Shown one piece after another: positions 37,261 through 49,327 of a DNA stretch of 64,000 nt; position 1 is the first letter of the stretch; each line of letters opens with the position of its first letter. The translations under genes were made by a program, and so were the position numbers. The notes beneath the pieces are model-generated. The model did no database searches. It was given only the letters and a program-made list of their open reading frames with translations, and had not been told where the DNA came from. Location of the stretch: NCBI RefSeq assembly GCF_040412425.1, contig NC_089782.1, positions 25,046,622-25,110,621 on the forward strand, written 5' to 3'. This DNA is from Macrobrachium rosenbergii (lineage: Eukaryota; Arthropoda; Malacostraca; Decapoda; Palaemonidae).

Positions 37261-37369
37261 GTGAGTAGATGCTAATACTTTTCTTTGCATACTTTTTGCT
37301 AAGTTCTATAGGGTCATTCTTCTTCACTGATCATTACAGTAAACGTAAACTGCCGTCCCGAAGACTATG

Positions 37370-37585
37370 GCCAGCATCACTCAAGGCCGTTTTTATCCAA
37401 TTCCGTTCAAATGGTTGGGTCCTCTTGAAAATGATTTTATATGTTTATGAAAGAAAACATTTAGCAACTCTTTTTTTATATATCTCCGTAACTGATGCAT
37501 CGTCGAAGGCTGTAATGCTCGCTCAAGTGCTTGTGAAGTGCTTACAAGAGTCACTCCTGCTCTTGTTGGGAAATGTTTATAAACT
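37370..37585 (-). repeat. Dispersed repeat family C, copy 1 (in cuticle intron 1)
   Basis: Inverted counterpart of 41751-41960. Shared blocks include ATTACAGCCTTCGACGA, AGTTGCTAAAT, TCATTTTCAAGAG and AACGGCCTTGAGTG. It helps explain why this intron is 1.2 kb while the right copy's is about 110 bp. The rest of the intron (37640-38457) shows nothing. Confidence 0.8.
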
Positions 37586-38457
37586 TTTTCTGTTGCCTGT
37601 CGCAAGTGTTTTCAGCTATATGTAATTTGAAAGAAAAATATGAAAAAATATTCACTAGCTCCAAGCATGCTTCATAAACATTTTCACAGTAAGAGAAGTC
37701 GTATATAGCTTTTAGACAAGCTAATACAATCGATCACATAAACATGAATTTCCTTGTTTATTAATTTCTATAAATCCCGTTGGTTACATTAACTCGACAG
37801 GTATTTTTGTTGAAGGTCTTGCAGTTTTTATGAATAGGATGTGGAAACGATTAAGCTTCAAATTATTGTTATAGAACATGTGACGCAGCAGTCGAAAACA
37901 TTTTTTTTTTTAATTGAGATGGTCTTCTTAATCCTCAAATTGAATCGTTGGAACTTCAGAAGTTCAAACTTGGTGCAAAAACTTTTTCGTTGTGTGGGCT
38001 CACATGAATCAGATGTCATGGCTTGTTTCATTTGTTTTCCTTTGTTATGTTTCTTAATTATTTTTATTTCGTACCACTTTTTCTGCTTCCCTTGAAACCT
38101 CTTGGTTTGTAACGTTCTGTCTTTATGATATATTTTCAAACCTTCTTACCTACAGCATCTGTGAAACTCTGTGGACTGGTTCAGTGTCACCTCCGCAGGG
38201 AGTTACCGCAAAGTTTGCCTTGAGCGGTACTCTGCAGACGGTGCAAAGTACCCTTTTAAAAGGTCCATTTACATCCAGATGCCTTGATTTCTGCCTTTTA
38301 TTTCTCATCCGTTCCCTTTGATCTCTACTCTTTTAGCTGTTCAGCTTCTTTAACTTTGCCTTTCTCCATTTTCACCTTTCACTGAAATACAGTTCCTACG
38401 AGCGAGCCCTGTGAGAGTATAATATTCAGTTTAATTAATTTAATTAATTTTCTTTAG

Positions 38458-38663
38458 GTCTTCGTCCTCTGCCTCGCCGCCCTGGCCTATGCCGCCCCCA
38501 AGCCTCAGGGAGACGGCCCTGTCGTCGCCATCTTGAGGGACGAACGCGTCGACAACGGCGACGGAAACTTCAACTACGCCTTCGAGGCCGACAACGGCAT
38601 CTCCATGCAGGTCTCCGGAACACCCGGTTCAGAGGGACAGGTCAACATGGAGGGAGTCTACCT
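38458..38663 (+). CDS. Left cuticle gene exon 2
   Basis: Acceptor TTCTTTAG, donor GTAAGT. Encodes the rest of the signal peptide and the first part of the RR domain. By eye all 206 bases equal exon 2 of the right copy. Confidence 0.92.
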
Positions 38664-38797
38664 GTAAGTGTCAGTCAGTCTCAAGTCACTCTAATTCATT
38701 AGTCTATTGTTTTCACTCCTCTATGAAATATTGTGATTAATTGGTTCTTTTGGTGTGAGTGGTGGAACCTTTGTGCTAATCGTGTTGCGCCTTGCAG

Positions 38798-38939
38798 CCT
38801 TCTATTGACGGAGGCTTCTGCCGAGATTCGCTTCATCGCCAACGAGAACGGCTTCCAGCCTCAGAGACATCCCCACACCCCACCCACTTCCCGCCCACGC
38901 CATCGAGCAGATCCGCATCGCCGAGCAACAGAGGGCTGA
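38798..38939 (+). CDS. Left cuticle gene exon 3, as read in the shifted frame
   Basis: Acceptor CGCCTTGCAG. Reads [13 protein letters not shown] then shifts to an Arg/Pro/His-rich 25-residue tail ending RRATEG. Confidence 0.7.
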
Positions 38940-39150
38940 AGGCATCACCTTCGAGTAAACCATCTCGTCTTCTATCTCTAGTCATTCTTCTTCCTTCGAA
39001 AAACTTGTATATATGTTGTTTCATTCAGTGTGAGAAACACGGATGAAGAAATGCTTCTTACAAGAAGTGAGACTTCTCAGCGATGTACTCTACCAAATAG
39101 CTTACGTTTTCTTCTTCTGTAAGACTGGTTTTTGTATCACTCTGTCACAT

Positions 39151-39156
39151 AATAAA
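39151..39156 (+). terminator. Poly(A) signal of left cuticle gene
   Basis: AATAAA about 195 bp after the ancestral stop codon. Confidence 0.65.
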
Positions 39157-39726
39157 CTTGAAAGTTTTTGAGCAAAACACGTCTCTCTCTCCTTCCGTGA
39201 AGTGTTGTCATAATGTATCGAGCACAAGACAAGCAGGTCGCGAAAGTAGAATCACGACTGAAGAAGAAGTTTCCACGAAGAAGAAGAAGAGGAGGAGGAG
39301 AAAGTAGAATAGGCTAATGGTCTGAAGGTCTAACTTAACTTCTAGGGCCATCTTCAAACACCGTCTTACACATCCTTATGGTATGCAGTGTGTGCCGGAG
39401 ATATGCTAACGAGGCATCTATACTGAGCATGCGCGGAAAGATTCTCTCGTTTTGAAGATGATGTTTACTGCTTTATGTCAGATCTTTTTTTTTGTGAAAT
39501 TAATGACATTTTAAATAATAAAAGATTATTTTGAGATTAGAATTATATCGAAAAATAGTGTGTGACTAACATACCCTGGCCTGTATTCACTATCACGAAC
39601 TTGGAGTGCTTGAAATCTGGTATGTCATTGCTTTCATTCTCCAAGCAGCTTGTTCCGCAAATAAAGAATTGGTCTGTCATTTTAATTGAAATATCATTGG
39701 AACCGTAACTTTTAATCATAAACAAC

Positions 39727-39728
<2 letters not shown>

Positions 39729-39795
<67 letters not shown>
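39729..39795 (+). repeat. (GA)n microsatellite
   Basis: About 33 GA units. A GAA/GGA-rich patch lies at 39258-39305; no other feature in 39160-39728. Confidence 0.95.
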
Positions 39796-39798
<3 letters not shown>

Positions 39799-39899
39799 TC
39801 CAAAATAAAACTTCTCATCTTACGATTTTCAAAATTGTCACACAGAAATGTACAAATACCTAAGCAATCAATAAAGTTATTTTACAATGAATGTATTCG

Positions 39900-39929
39900 G
39901 ATGTATATGTATATATGTATGTATATATG

Positions 39930-39994
<65 letters not shown>
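39900..39994 (+). repeat. (TA)n/(TATG)n microsatellite
   Basis: TATG units then about 30 TA units. The following 40000-40640 shows no gene. Confidence 0.95.
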
Positions 39995-39996
<2 letters not shown>

Positions 39997-40650
39997 AGAC
40001 ACATATACAAGCAGAGACAGGACTGAGCCATTCTTATCGTCCCATAAATGGAGGGTCAAAGTCCAGTGACATCTTGGTTTGTTAGATACTATTACAGTGG
40101 TCAAGAGGTTATATATAACATGAATTAACTTGACGACAGCTAGAATCAACGATAATCACCCACCTCGATTAACGAAGGCTAGAAAATAATGCGCAGTTCG
40201 TCTCCCAAAAAAGTGTATAATTCTTCTTCCTTTCTGTTACTGCTTGATTGCGCTCCAATGGACTGTCTTTACTCTGTGCATAAAAAACAAACCGTAAATT
40301 TCTGTTAGATTGTCAGTTAAATAAACATGAATCAACAAGTACTTTAAAAGTGGGAGCTCTTACAAATCTATATGTTTCTGCCAGAAAAAATATGAATAAC
40401 GAGGATAATAGTAAGGAAGTGATTCGCTAAAATTAATAACTGACTGCCCAAGTAGGTTTTAATTTCGAAAACGATGCATCACCGATATTTACAATACATG
40501 ACCTACAGGTATATTATTTCCTGTTACTTCTGATCCCTTGTTAATCCTTGAGGCTAAGAAAATATTACTGGCATAAGAACAAATACAAATCTTATTTGTC
40601 CTGTATGTATAAGCAAAGCAATGTGTGCCAACACCTGTTTCAATTTCCAT

Positions 40651-40694
40651 GACTGATCGCATATTGACCGTACAATTCAGAGACCTTACAGACC

Positions 40695-40777
<83 letters not shown>

Positions 40778-40815
40778 ACGAACATTTCCAAGACTGTTCT
40801 TATATGGACCGTACA

Positions 40816-40891
<76 letters not shown>

Positions 40892-40982
40892 CGAACATTT
40901 CCAAGACTGATCGCATATTGACTGTGCAATTCAGAGAGAGAGAGAGAGAGAGAGATTGAGAACATTTCCAAGAGAGAGAGAG

Positions 40983-41020
<38 letters not shown>

Positions 41021-41065
41021 ATGAACATTTCTAAGACTGATCTCATATTGACTGTACAGTTCTGT

Positions 41066-41124
<59 letters not shown>
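40651..41124 (+). repeat. Higher-order repeat: unique spacer plus (GA)n, about five rounds
   Basis: A spacer (…GAACATTTCCAAGACTG.TC, CATATTGACCGTACAATTCA) alternates with (GA)n tracts of varying length. The unit looks amplified as a whole with independent GA length change. Confidence 0.88.
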
Positions 41125-41126
<2 letters not shown>

Positions 41127-41127
41127 T

Positions 41128-41403
41128 AAGTATATAGCCTTAGTTTTACTCAGACCACTGAGCTGATTAACAGCTCCTAGGGCTGGCCTGAAGGATTAGA
41201 TCTTATTTACGTGGCTAAGAACCAATTGGTTACTTAGCAACGGGACCTACAGCTTATTGTGGAATCCGAACCACATTATAGCGAGAAACGAATTTCTATC
41301 ACCAGATATACATTCCTCTAACTCTTCATCAGCCGGCCGTGGAGGTGAACTCCGGCCCATCGAGTGACAGTCTGAAGCTCAAGCGATTCGGCCAACAAAG
41401 GGC
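41128..41403 (-). mobile_element. tRNA-derived SINE
   Basis: On the minus strand the element opens at about 41403 with a tRNA-like head: TGGCCGAATCG (A-box consensus TGGCNNAGTGG), then CTTCAGACTGTCACTCGATG and a decayed B box GAGTTCACCTCC. A ~200-bp body follows, containing GGTTCTTAGCCACGTAAATA and ending at AGTGGTCTGAGTAAAACTAA. Flanked on both sides by (GA)n. Confidence 0.75.

Positions 41404-41405
<2 letters not shown>

Positions 41406-41464
<59 letters not shown>
41406..41464 (+). repeat. (GA)n microsatellite
   Basis: About 29 GA units directly at the SINE's 5' end. Confidence 0.95.
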
Positions 41465-41465
<1 letters not shown>

Positions 41466-41750
41466 ATTCTAGGCGATATGCATAAACATATGGCTAATAC
41501 ATAAACATATCGCTAATAACACCCTTATTCTAATATGTCAGTTATGATTTTCGTTTACAATTCATATTTCCCAAATTCGTATCCTGACTGAATGACCATT
41601 ATAATTATAGTAACATTTCAACTATATTAACAATTCAATTCAACATCTTACACCACTACCCTCGACCATAAAGTATCCCAGAAACCAGTTTTAATGAATA
41701 AAAATGTTGTATAATAAAAAAAAATCCTACGACTAGCAAGAAAAACCGCT

Positions 41751-41960
41751 TATAAACATGGCCCAACAAAGCGGGAATGACTTTTGCAAGCATTTTACAA
41801 GCACTTCAGCATGCATTACAGCCTTCGACGAACAGATAATATTCTAAGCGATAAATCTCCGATGCATTCGTTACGGAGCGATTAAAAAAAGTTGCTAAAT
41901 TAATTTTCCTTTCATAAATAAATAATATTATTTTCAAGAGCTGGATGAACGGCCTTGAGT
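41751..41960 (+). repeat. Dispersed repeat family C, copy 2
   Basis: Matches 37585-37370 on the opposite strand with scattered substitutions and indels. No coding capacity. Confidence 0.8.
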
Positions 41961-42168
41961 GGTGGAACATCATCAGTTTTAAAGCGTTTGTCAGACGACA
42001 AATATATTATGAGTTTCGTCACACGTGTCAGAACGGGTTCTGGAAACTGGTTCTCCCATGTCAGAGGTTATCGTGAAAGAAGTTGTACTTTTCGATGTTA
42101 AGTTCACGGCACGAAATGAGGAATCTGTCGGTAAAAGCAGATGTGCTTCATAGTTTTCAGTGAAACTG

Positions 42169-42227
<59 letters not shown>

Positions 42228-42231
42228 CACT

Positions 42232-42436
42232 GGTGAAGAAATTCACAGTGGTGCAGATGTAAATGCATATTTTAGAAATATATATACAAGAGAGTTTTCG
42301 AGAACCTGGTCGATTCTCCTTCTCAATCAGATTAAGAAGGATAATCGAGTGGGTTCTCGAAAGCTCTCTTTTGTATATACATTTCTAAAATACGTACTGT
42401 ATTTACATCTACACCACTGTGGATTTCTTCACCAAT
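42232..42436. repeat. Palindrome with ~95-bp arms
   Basis: Left arm GGTGAAGAAATTCACAGTGG ... GAGAGTTTTCGAGAACC; right arm GGGTTCTCGAAAGCTCTC ... CCACTGTGGATTTCTTCACC. A short loop sits near 42330. Confidence 0.88.
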
Positions 42437-42487
42437 TTATTGATTCATGCGATTATGAGATTATTATTGATTATTGTTGTTATAATT

Positions 42488-42581
42488 ATTATTATTGGTC
42501 AACAGATAATGAACCTATCTTTCAAGGTACCGGAAGAAAAACTTCCGGTACCTTGAAAGATAGGTTCGTTATCTGTTGACC

Positions 42582-42590
<9 letters not shown>
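42488..42590. repeat. Near-perfect palindrome, 49-bp arms, 5-base loop
   Basis: Arm 42488-42536 pairs with 42542-42590 with a single mismatch around the loop AAAAA; the stem includes GGTACCGGAAG / CTTCCGGTACC. Strong cruciform or hairpin potential. Confidence 0.95.
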
Positions 42591-42636
<46 letters not shown>

Positions 42637-43179
42637 TGTAAACTGGAAAGAGTACGGCAAAGTTAAGAATCAAAGCACTATTACATGTAATGATTAATAT
42701 AAATAAATAAATAAATATGTAAATAAATAAATATACAAGTAAACAAATCAATAAGAACCCTCAGTGTCCTTGAGCGTTAAGTAAAGGAACTCAAACGCAA
42801 GAAGCCGGACCGTCGTGGCAACAGAATATGCTGAGCCAAGTCCGAGAAACATGGATGGATATATGGTTACAATCAGGTTTAAGGCAAACCATATGCTGTA
42901 ACCTGCCTAAGGTGACAAGGCAGTTGTAAAGATGTGAGGTACATACGCTTTGAAAGTTTCAACGCTTCAGAAATGCAATGGAATTTTTTCCCCCGCCGGT
43001 TGAATGGACACAGGAAAGGATGTGAATTTCAGCTTTGTATTATAGAATTCGTCTTTATGCTTTTGTTACTGGGGTAAAAGCAGTTTACCAACATTGGAGA
43101 GAATTGAAATGCATTACGCCAGCGAGTTTTATTGGGCTTCGGCTGAAGTAAGCAGTGAATTATATGTATGTATGTATGT

Positions 43180-43400
<221 letters not shown>

Positions 43401-43950
43401 AAAGTGTGTGCATGTGTGCAAACTTGTCACTTGTAAACCTGACAATCAACTACCGTATTCTTTATAATCATTTTGTGGAACCCTCACCAACAACCTTTAC
43501 AGTAGTCTTTTTTAAACTTTCCAACAAAGGCACAAGAAAACAAGCGAATTATTGAAATGACTACCACCGCGACCCATGACCCGCCTACGAGAGGACCTTC
43601 TCTTTCGGGAACTTTCACTGTTCCTTCAAAATAAACATTACCTATATCCTTCTTCAATCCTAACACCACCCCCCCTCCCCTCTACTTCCCCCCAGGTACC
43701 ATATCCTGCCATTCCCGAGTCCTTATAAAATTTATCCCACAGGTTTCATCTGCCAAGCTTCATAAGGTACGGTCCGTTGCGCCCGTGGGATAATGTTATT
43801 TATTGTTTATAGTTTGCCTAGCAATTAGCAGGTCCATTTTTATATGCAGTTAAGGTTCCAGTATGAGTTCGGTGCATCTTTGGTGGCATTTTCTTAAAAG
43901 CGACGGCTGAAGGGATGGGTATTTTTATGTTCTTTATCAAACCACCCCTC

Positions 43951-43951
43951 T

Positions 43952-43989
<38 letters not shown>

Positions 43990-44006
43990 GAGAGAGAGAG
44001 AGAGGG
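43951..44006 (+). repeat. (GA)n microsatellite
   Basis: GA units with one interruption, followed by a G-rich stretch. Confidence 0.94.
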
Positions 44007-44128
44007 GGGTGGGGAGGGGGAATGGAAAGAAATGAGAGGAATTCCAATATGCTTTATGGATTCAGGTGAAAGACTGTTCCATGATATTCTTATATTAGTA
44101 TTTTCCTGGAAATCTCAAGCTTATTTTA

Positions 44129-44371
<243 letters not shown>

Positions 44372-44420
44372 GTATGTTAGAATTTATATTCTATGAAACA
44401 GCAAAAAAAAAAAAAAAAAA

Positions 44421-44577
44421 ACTCAAGTTATGATGGAATTAATGCAGAGATGATTTTAGATGCAACTGAAATGACACCTCTTGAACTAACCAGACGCTTC
44501 TTAAACTGGGTCGGGTCATTAAGTGAAGGGGCTACATACAATAATTTCCATATGTGTGTATGGATAAAGTAAAAACT
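44421..44577 (+). pseudogene. Non-LTR retrotransposon RT fragment (RTE-like)
   Basis: One frame reads SSYDGINAEMILDATEMTPL then ELTRRFLNWV. This resembles the RT segment around (G/A).DGI.AEM(I/L) in RTE and related elements, where about the same spacing separates AEMI from (V/M)TP..LT+LF. Only about 50 residues survive before a stop. It follows an A19 tract. Confidence 0.6.
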
Positions 44578-45050
44578 CTGCATGCATGAATGCTTCCATA
44601 GAATACATTCATCTCCTACATACACGCACACGAGTGTTAATATGCATATAGATAGGTAGACAGGTAGAACCTTCGCAAAAGTAACGGTAATAAAATCCCC
44701 TTAAAGTAGGAGGTCCGCGACACTTACGCCCATCATTCAGAAACTGCAGCCTTATAATCACTCATGCGCGCATGCTTCCAAAGCGCACGACCTTACGAGA
44801 CCGAGGTCAGCAACCAGCGAGGAGTCGACCCGACCTTTCATTCAGTGCAGAGTGATGCCCGAACTGGAGGCGATGAGGCGTCACGTCCCTACCAATTATC
44901 CGTAATGACTGGACAATAATCTCGGACGTCGCTACCGTTGGTGAGACGGAGCGAAAACATGAAAGCGGTCGCGGATTTTTCCTCGTTGGTCGCACGTTAG
45001 GCAGAGAGGGAAACGGAGTAATGGAATTGTATGGAATGGAATGGAATGTA

Positions 45051-45360
45051 GAGTTTAGGCTAAAGGCCAAGCGCTGGAACCTATGGGGTCATTCAGCGCT
45101 AGAAGGAAAATTGAGAGTAGGTAGGTTTCAAAGGTGTAACAGGAGGAAAACCACGCAGATGCACTATGAAACAATTTGTTAGAATAGAAGAGGGTGGATA
45201 ACAAGATGGAGGAAAGCTAATATGAATGGAGACAGAGTAAATGCAATGAAAGGGGTTGCAGCTTGGGGGCAGAAGGGACGCTGCAAAGAACCTTTAGTAA
45301 TGCCTATAGTGCACCCTCTGATGTGCAGTGACGGCACTACCCCGCCTTACGGGGTGGGGG
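45051..45360 (+). mobile_element. Family A repeat, copy 3
   Basis: Same order of landmarks, with GGTCATTCAGCGCT, GTGTAACAGGAGG, GACGCTGCAAAGAACC and GACGGCACTACC. The palindrome is degraded (GTGCACCCTCTGATGTGCA). Confidence 0.88.
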
Positions 45361-45782
45361 AATTGTATTCCCGGGTGTGTTTACCCGAGACCTTGTGCCC
45401 CTTCTAGCCGTGCCAAATGGAAATACAGTGTTTGAGGATGGCCGCTGTTTGTCTCTCGGGTAGAAGGTGACGATGATATGCGGAAGGCGGGCAGGTACTC
45501 GTATACGGGAGGTTAGGCAGATGCGCTCAGGATGGTAAATCTGCCAGATTAATCTTGAAGACGTCTTCTTCTTCTTTTTTCCTTCTTGAAACCCGTTAAC
45601 CTTCCTCTCACGGCTACCGGACCCATTGATCTTCCCTCTCTCTCTATTTCCCCTCCTCTCCTCTCTCTCTAGATTCACTGTCACCTTCCAGCTCACGTTA
45701 TTAACTATTTCCTATACTTTACTTTATTTTGCTTTCCTCCCTTTCTATGTAGGGCATAATACTTCTGACATATAGAATACCT

Positions 45783-45785
<3 letters not shown>

Positions 45786-45839
<54 letters not shown>
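45786..45839 (+). repeat. (GA)n microsatellite
   Basis: About 27 GA units. The surrounding 45365-45780 and 45840-46370 hold no gene. Confidence 0.95.
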
Positions 45840-45840
<1 letters not shown>

Positions 45841-46376
45841 ACAAACAATGCGATTTTCAAAACCAATAATCCTTAAAGAAAATTAAATTAGAAAAAGCAG
45901 ATATCGCAAGCAATGGAGGCTGCCATGCCGCTGGCTGGCCTCATCCTCAGTGGTTACATGATGAATATGACAGATAGACATCTTTTGTGAGAGACAATAT
46001 TTATTACAATAAAATCCTTTACTCTTACAAATGATAAAAAGAAAAACTGACGAAGACATGTGAATTCTTCATCTTCTTCTACTTATTATTATTATTAGGC
46101 AGTGCAATCATACCATCATATAGACAGATTATAGTTTATGATTCTGATTTACGCATCACAAACCGAGTTATTTTTATTTGTACAATTTTCCTTATTCATT
46201 TCCTTTCATTAGCATCATTATCCCATCTTATTATCTCCTCACCGTCTCTTCAATCAAATATGATAATGGTCTCAGAAACAGCAAGATACCACCAAGTAAG
46301 AACATTTTACTTGAAAGTGAATATCATATAATTTTTTTTTATTTCTCGGTTTTGGTATTTATTTTATTATCTTAAT

Positions 46377-46457
46377 GATTGCCTGAGGGAAGGACGTTGT
46401 CATTATAAAACAGAATAATTAGTTCTGTTATTACTTATGAATTATGATTTTTAAACA

Positions 46458-46529
<72 letters not shown>

Positions 46530-46582
46530 TATATATATACATATGTCTGTTTTATAATGACAATATCCTTCCCTCAGGCAAT
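46377..46582. repeat. Inverted repeat enclosing (CA)n/(TA)n
   Basis: Arm 46377-46413 (GATTGCCTGAGGGAAGGACG...) is inverted at 46546-46582 (...ATCCTTCCCTCAGGCAAT). A small palindrome ATGATTGCTGAGGCAATCAT follows at 46593. Confidence 0.88.
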
Positions 46583-46622
46583 ATAATGAATAATGATTGC
46601 TGAGGCAATCATTAGAATAATG

Positions 46623-46624
<2 letters not shown>

Positions 46625-46679
<55 letters not shown>

Positions 46680-46829
46680 CATGTATATATGTATATCTAT
46701 AATATACATATATTTATACATAATACACACATACATATATTACATAATATACATATACACATACATATATAAATGAATACATATTTCATAAAATAACATA
46801 TGCAATAGTATGTACATGATTAAAAAGTA

Positions 46830-46918
<89 letters not shown>
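46625..46918 (+). repeat. (TA)n microsatellites
   Basis: TA tracts at 46625-46675 and 46832-46918 with ATACATA-rich sequence between. Confidence 0.93.
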
Positions 46919-46920
<2 letters not shown>

Positions 46921-47250
46921 TGACTTTACGTCATAAAACTCGATTAATAATCTCTTACCCGAACCTCTTCTAGACGTATAAAACTTTATGCCGCGCAAAT
47001 TTTATTTTCCGTGAGATTTATGGCCTTGTAATCCTTTCATCCGTTTACATTTATTGAGTTTGATCCTTTTATCCCCCTCCTTATATAGCGCCCGAACCCT
47101 TTTTATCGCCGAACGGGGTTTTTAAGGCGCCAAAACTCTCATCCGCCGAGCTCTGGCCGTCCGAACGCTCGCTCACGGCTGGGGAAGATGTTGCTGGGTT
47201 ATAGAGTGGTGCTTCTCTCAAGAAAACAGACGGCGGGTCAAGGAAAACAA

Positions 47251-47253
<3 letters not shown>

Positions 47254-47311
<58 letters not shown>

Positions 47312-47312
47312 T
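47254..47312 (+). repeat. (GA)n microsatellite
   Basis: About 29 GA units with one interruption; 46920-47250 shows no gene. Confidence 0.94.
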
Positions 47313-47666
47313 GGCATGCGTTCTGTGGTTTCCACTTTAATTTGGTATCATTATACATATGGTTAGCAATCTGCATTCTAGTACATCTTACAAATAAGAG
47401 AAAGTAGGAGTTTACGCAGGCAAGAATCAGTACATCAACAACCAATTTTAAAGTAAAAGTTGACCATTTTCCCGTTGTCTTGAACTCACAACTTTTAATG
47501 ATTCTATTTCAAACAGTCTAAGGACACTTGGAACTTTTTTGTAAAGAAATGCACATATTTTTTTTAGCAGTACCATCTGTAGGAAAACTAGTTGTGGGTT
47601 TAGCTACTGTAGAATGTAAAATTGTAGTATTTCATACTTTGTTCGGAGATATGGCGAAATGTTCGA

Positions 47667-48592
47667 ATCAACTAAACAAAATTAGGCATTTATCAGTGAT
47701 ACTTCATCAAATGATTGCCTTGCCTCAATGGTATTCAGTCTTCTATCGTTAAAAACTGAAACATCTGTATAGCTGAACTGAGTTACATATACAGTATGTC
47801 CTTATTCTATCTTAATATTACTTCATTAAGAAACTATTGACGCTATTATTCTCAAGAAAGAACTTGTGCAATTTTCGCTCACCTTCATATAATAAAAATT
47901 CCTCATTTGTATCACAATGTCTGACAAAAAAATAGTAATATCCTTGACACTCAATCTTTCTGAAAGGTAATTCAAACGTTCGTCATATCCCAACCGGTGA
48001 TTATTATCCAGCGAAATAGTGTTTCTTTACAATCATTTAATCAACGCCGCCCATTTAATAATACTCTTTAATCAAGTTAATGGCAGGCGATGAAGCACAG
48101 TTAAGTTATTGAAGGGATTAAAGGGATATTGTTTAATATCTTTCATCTCCTGAGATGTACAATGTATTGGCAGCATGTACCATAAATACTCAATCGTGCA
48201 CGTGTATACATGTAAAGAAAATATGTGCATTTATTTTACTGTGTCTCGCTTAATTTCATTCAGAAAAACTTCATTGATAATATATACGAAAAAGTCAATG
48301 AAATCGTTATTGGCTGGATAAGCATTAATCTCATGATGCTTGAATATTAGGCAAAAATGAGAATAAATACACTTTGAAAAATCAACAAGAATTATCACAA
48401 GTCTTTTATGATACTCGATAATGAAGCTACTTTCCTTTAAAATGAAATAATGGTGTACTGTATATATAACTCAGTTCAGCTATACAGACGTTTCAATTTT
48501 TAACCATAGATAGTTAGATTGAACGCTATTCAAGCAAGGCAATCATTTGAATGAATTATCACAGATAAATACCTAATTTTGTTTAGTTGATT
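47667..48592. mobile_element. Non-autonomous element with ~130-bp terminal inverted repeats
   Basis: Arm 47667-47796 starts ATCAACTAAACAAAATTAGG; arm 48456-48592 is its inverted counterpart ending CCTAATTTTGTTTAGTTGAT. Shared blocks include AAATGATTGCCTTGC and GTATAGCTGAACTGAGTTA. The ~660-bp interior has no transposase. The superfamily is unknown; I see no clear target duplication. Confidence 0.82.
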
Positions 48593-49014
48593 TTGTTTCT
48601 AGTTCTATTAACTGTTCCTGTTAATTTCAATTTGGCAATTACGGATCCCCCCCTTTTTTTTATAAAGAAATACAGATTAATTGCTACAGCAAAGATCTGT
48701 TAAGTCTGAATACTGAAGTCTTAACATTACAGTTGCTGGCAATTTGGTTTAGTTCCAGAAACCTGTCAAGTCCTTTTCGAAAGTGAAAATCTTTTAAATC
48801 TTCCCTTTTTCTCTCGGCTGAAGACCAACAAACTCGTTGACATAATTTTCTTGTTCAAACACCTGTCAATCTCTATCGCATTTCGGTCAGAATAGGATTG
48901 ACGCAGCAGTATTTACGCTGGATTTAGGCACGGGAAAGGATTAGTTGTTGCCCGAAAGACCATTTTTTTCCCTTGACCCTATAAGGATTAATATTTCTTG
49001 GTTTTTACTTAAAT

Positions 49015-49327
49015 CAGTGGTTCTGAACCTTTTTATTACCACGCCCCCTATAAGAGTTGGTCCTTCCTCCACGGCCCCCTTGCATCTGTGAGTAAAATTC
49101 CCTCCCAGATTTAAAGGAAAATAAAAAAAAAGAGAAAGAGAAGGGGTGTTTTTATTCTTTTGGGAATGAATTAGTGAGATAATTGACACTGCTTCTTAGC
49201 TACTAGATCTTGAATGCATGGTTGAATGTTACGAGAACAATAAATATAATTGGAGAATATTTAATATTTCCCTAGGGCTTGCGCCCCCCCTGGAAATTGC
49301 TGACGCCCCCCAGGTTAAGAACCACTG
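49015..49327. mobile_element. hAT MITE with perfect 8-bp target duplication
   Basis: A 313-bp element with ends CAGTGGTTCTGAACC and the inverse GGTTAAGAACCACTG, flanked by ACTTAAAT at 49007-49014 and 49328-49335. CAGTGGTTCT ends and 8-bp duplications are the hallmark of hAT (Charlie-like) elements. C-rich segments (CCACGCCCCCT, GACGCCCCCC) sit inside each end. No transposase. Confidence 0.95.

Larger units (their letters stand above)
37252..38958 (+). pseudogene. RR-1 cuticle protein gene, left copy, frameshifted in exon 3
   Basis: Structural cuticle protein of the Rebers-Riddiford class (chitin_bind_4), secreted by the epidermis. Exons: 37252-37260 (MKA), 38458-38663 and 38798-38958. Signal peptide [15 protein letters not shown], then mature sequence through [17 protein letters not shown] and the RR-1 core [13 protein letters not shown]. 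Relative to the inverted right copy, exon 3 loses net 3 nt early (frame kept, LLLLTEAS replaces LLPLADGGF) and net 5 nt after ENGFQP. The latter shifts the frame so translation ends at TGA 38937-38939 after 118 residues, without the [16 protein letters not shown] tail. The bases of that tail are still intact in the other frame up to the old stop at 38956-38958. Promoter, polyadenylation signal and RR core survive, so it may still be expressed; an assembly error is a real alternative. Confidence 0.8.
42168..42635. repeat. (ATT)n - two palindromes - (AAT)n foldback structure
   Basis: (ATT)n at 42168-42227 and (AAT)n at 42582-42635 bracket two palindromes (42232-42436 and 42488-42590), so the whole block can fold on itself. 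Confidence 0.9.
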
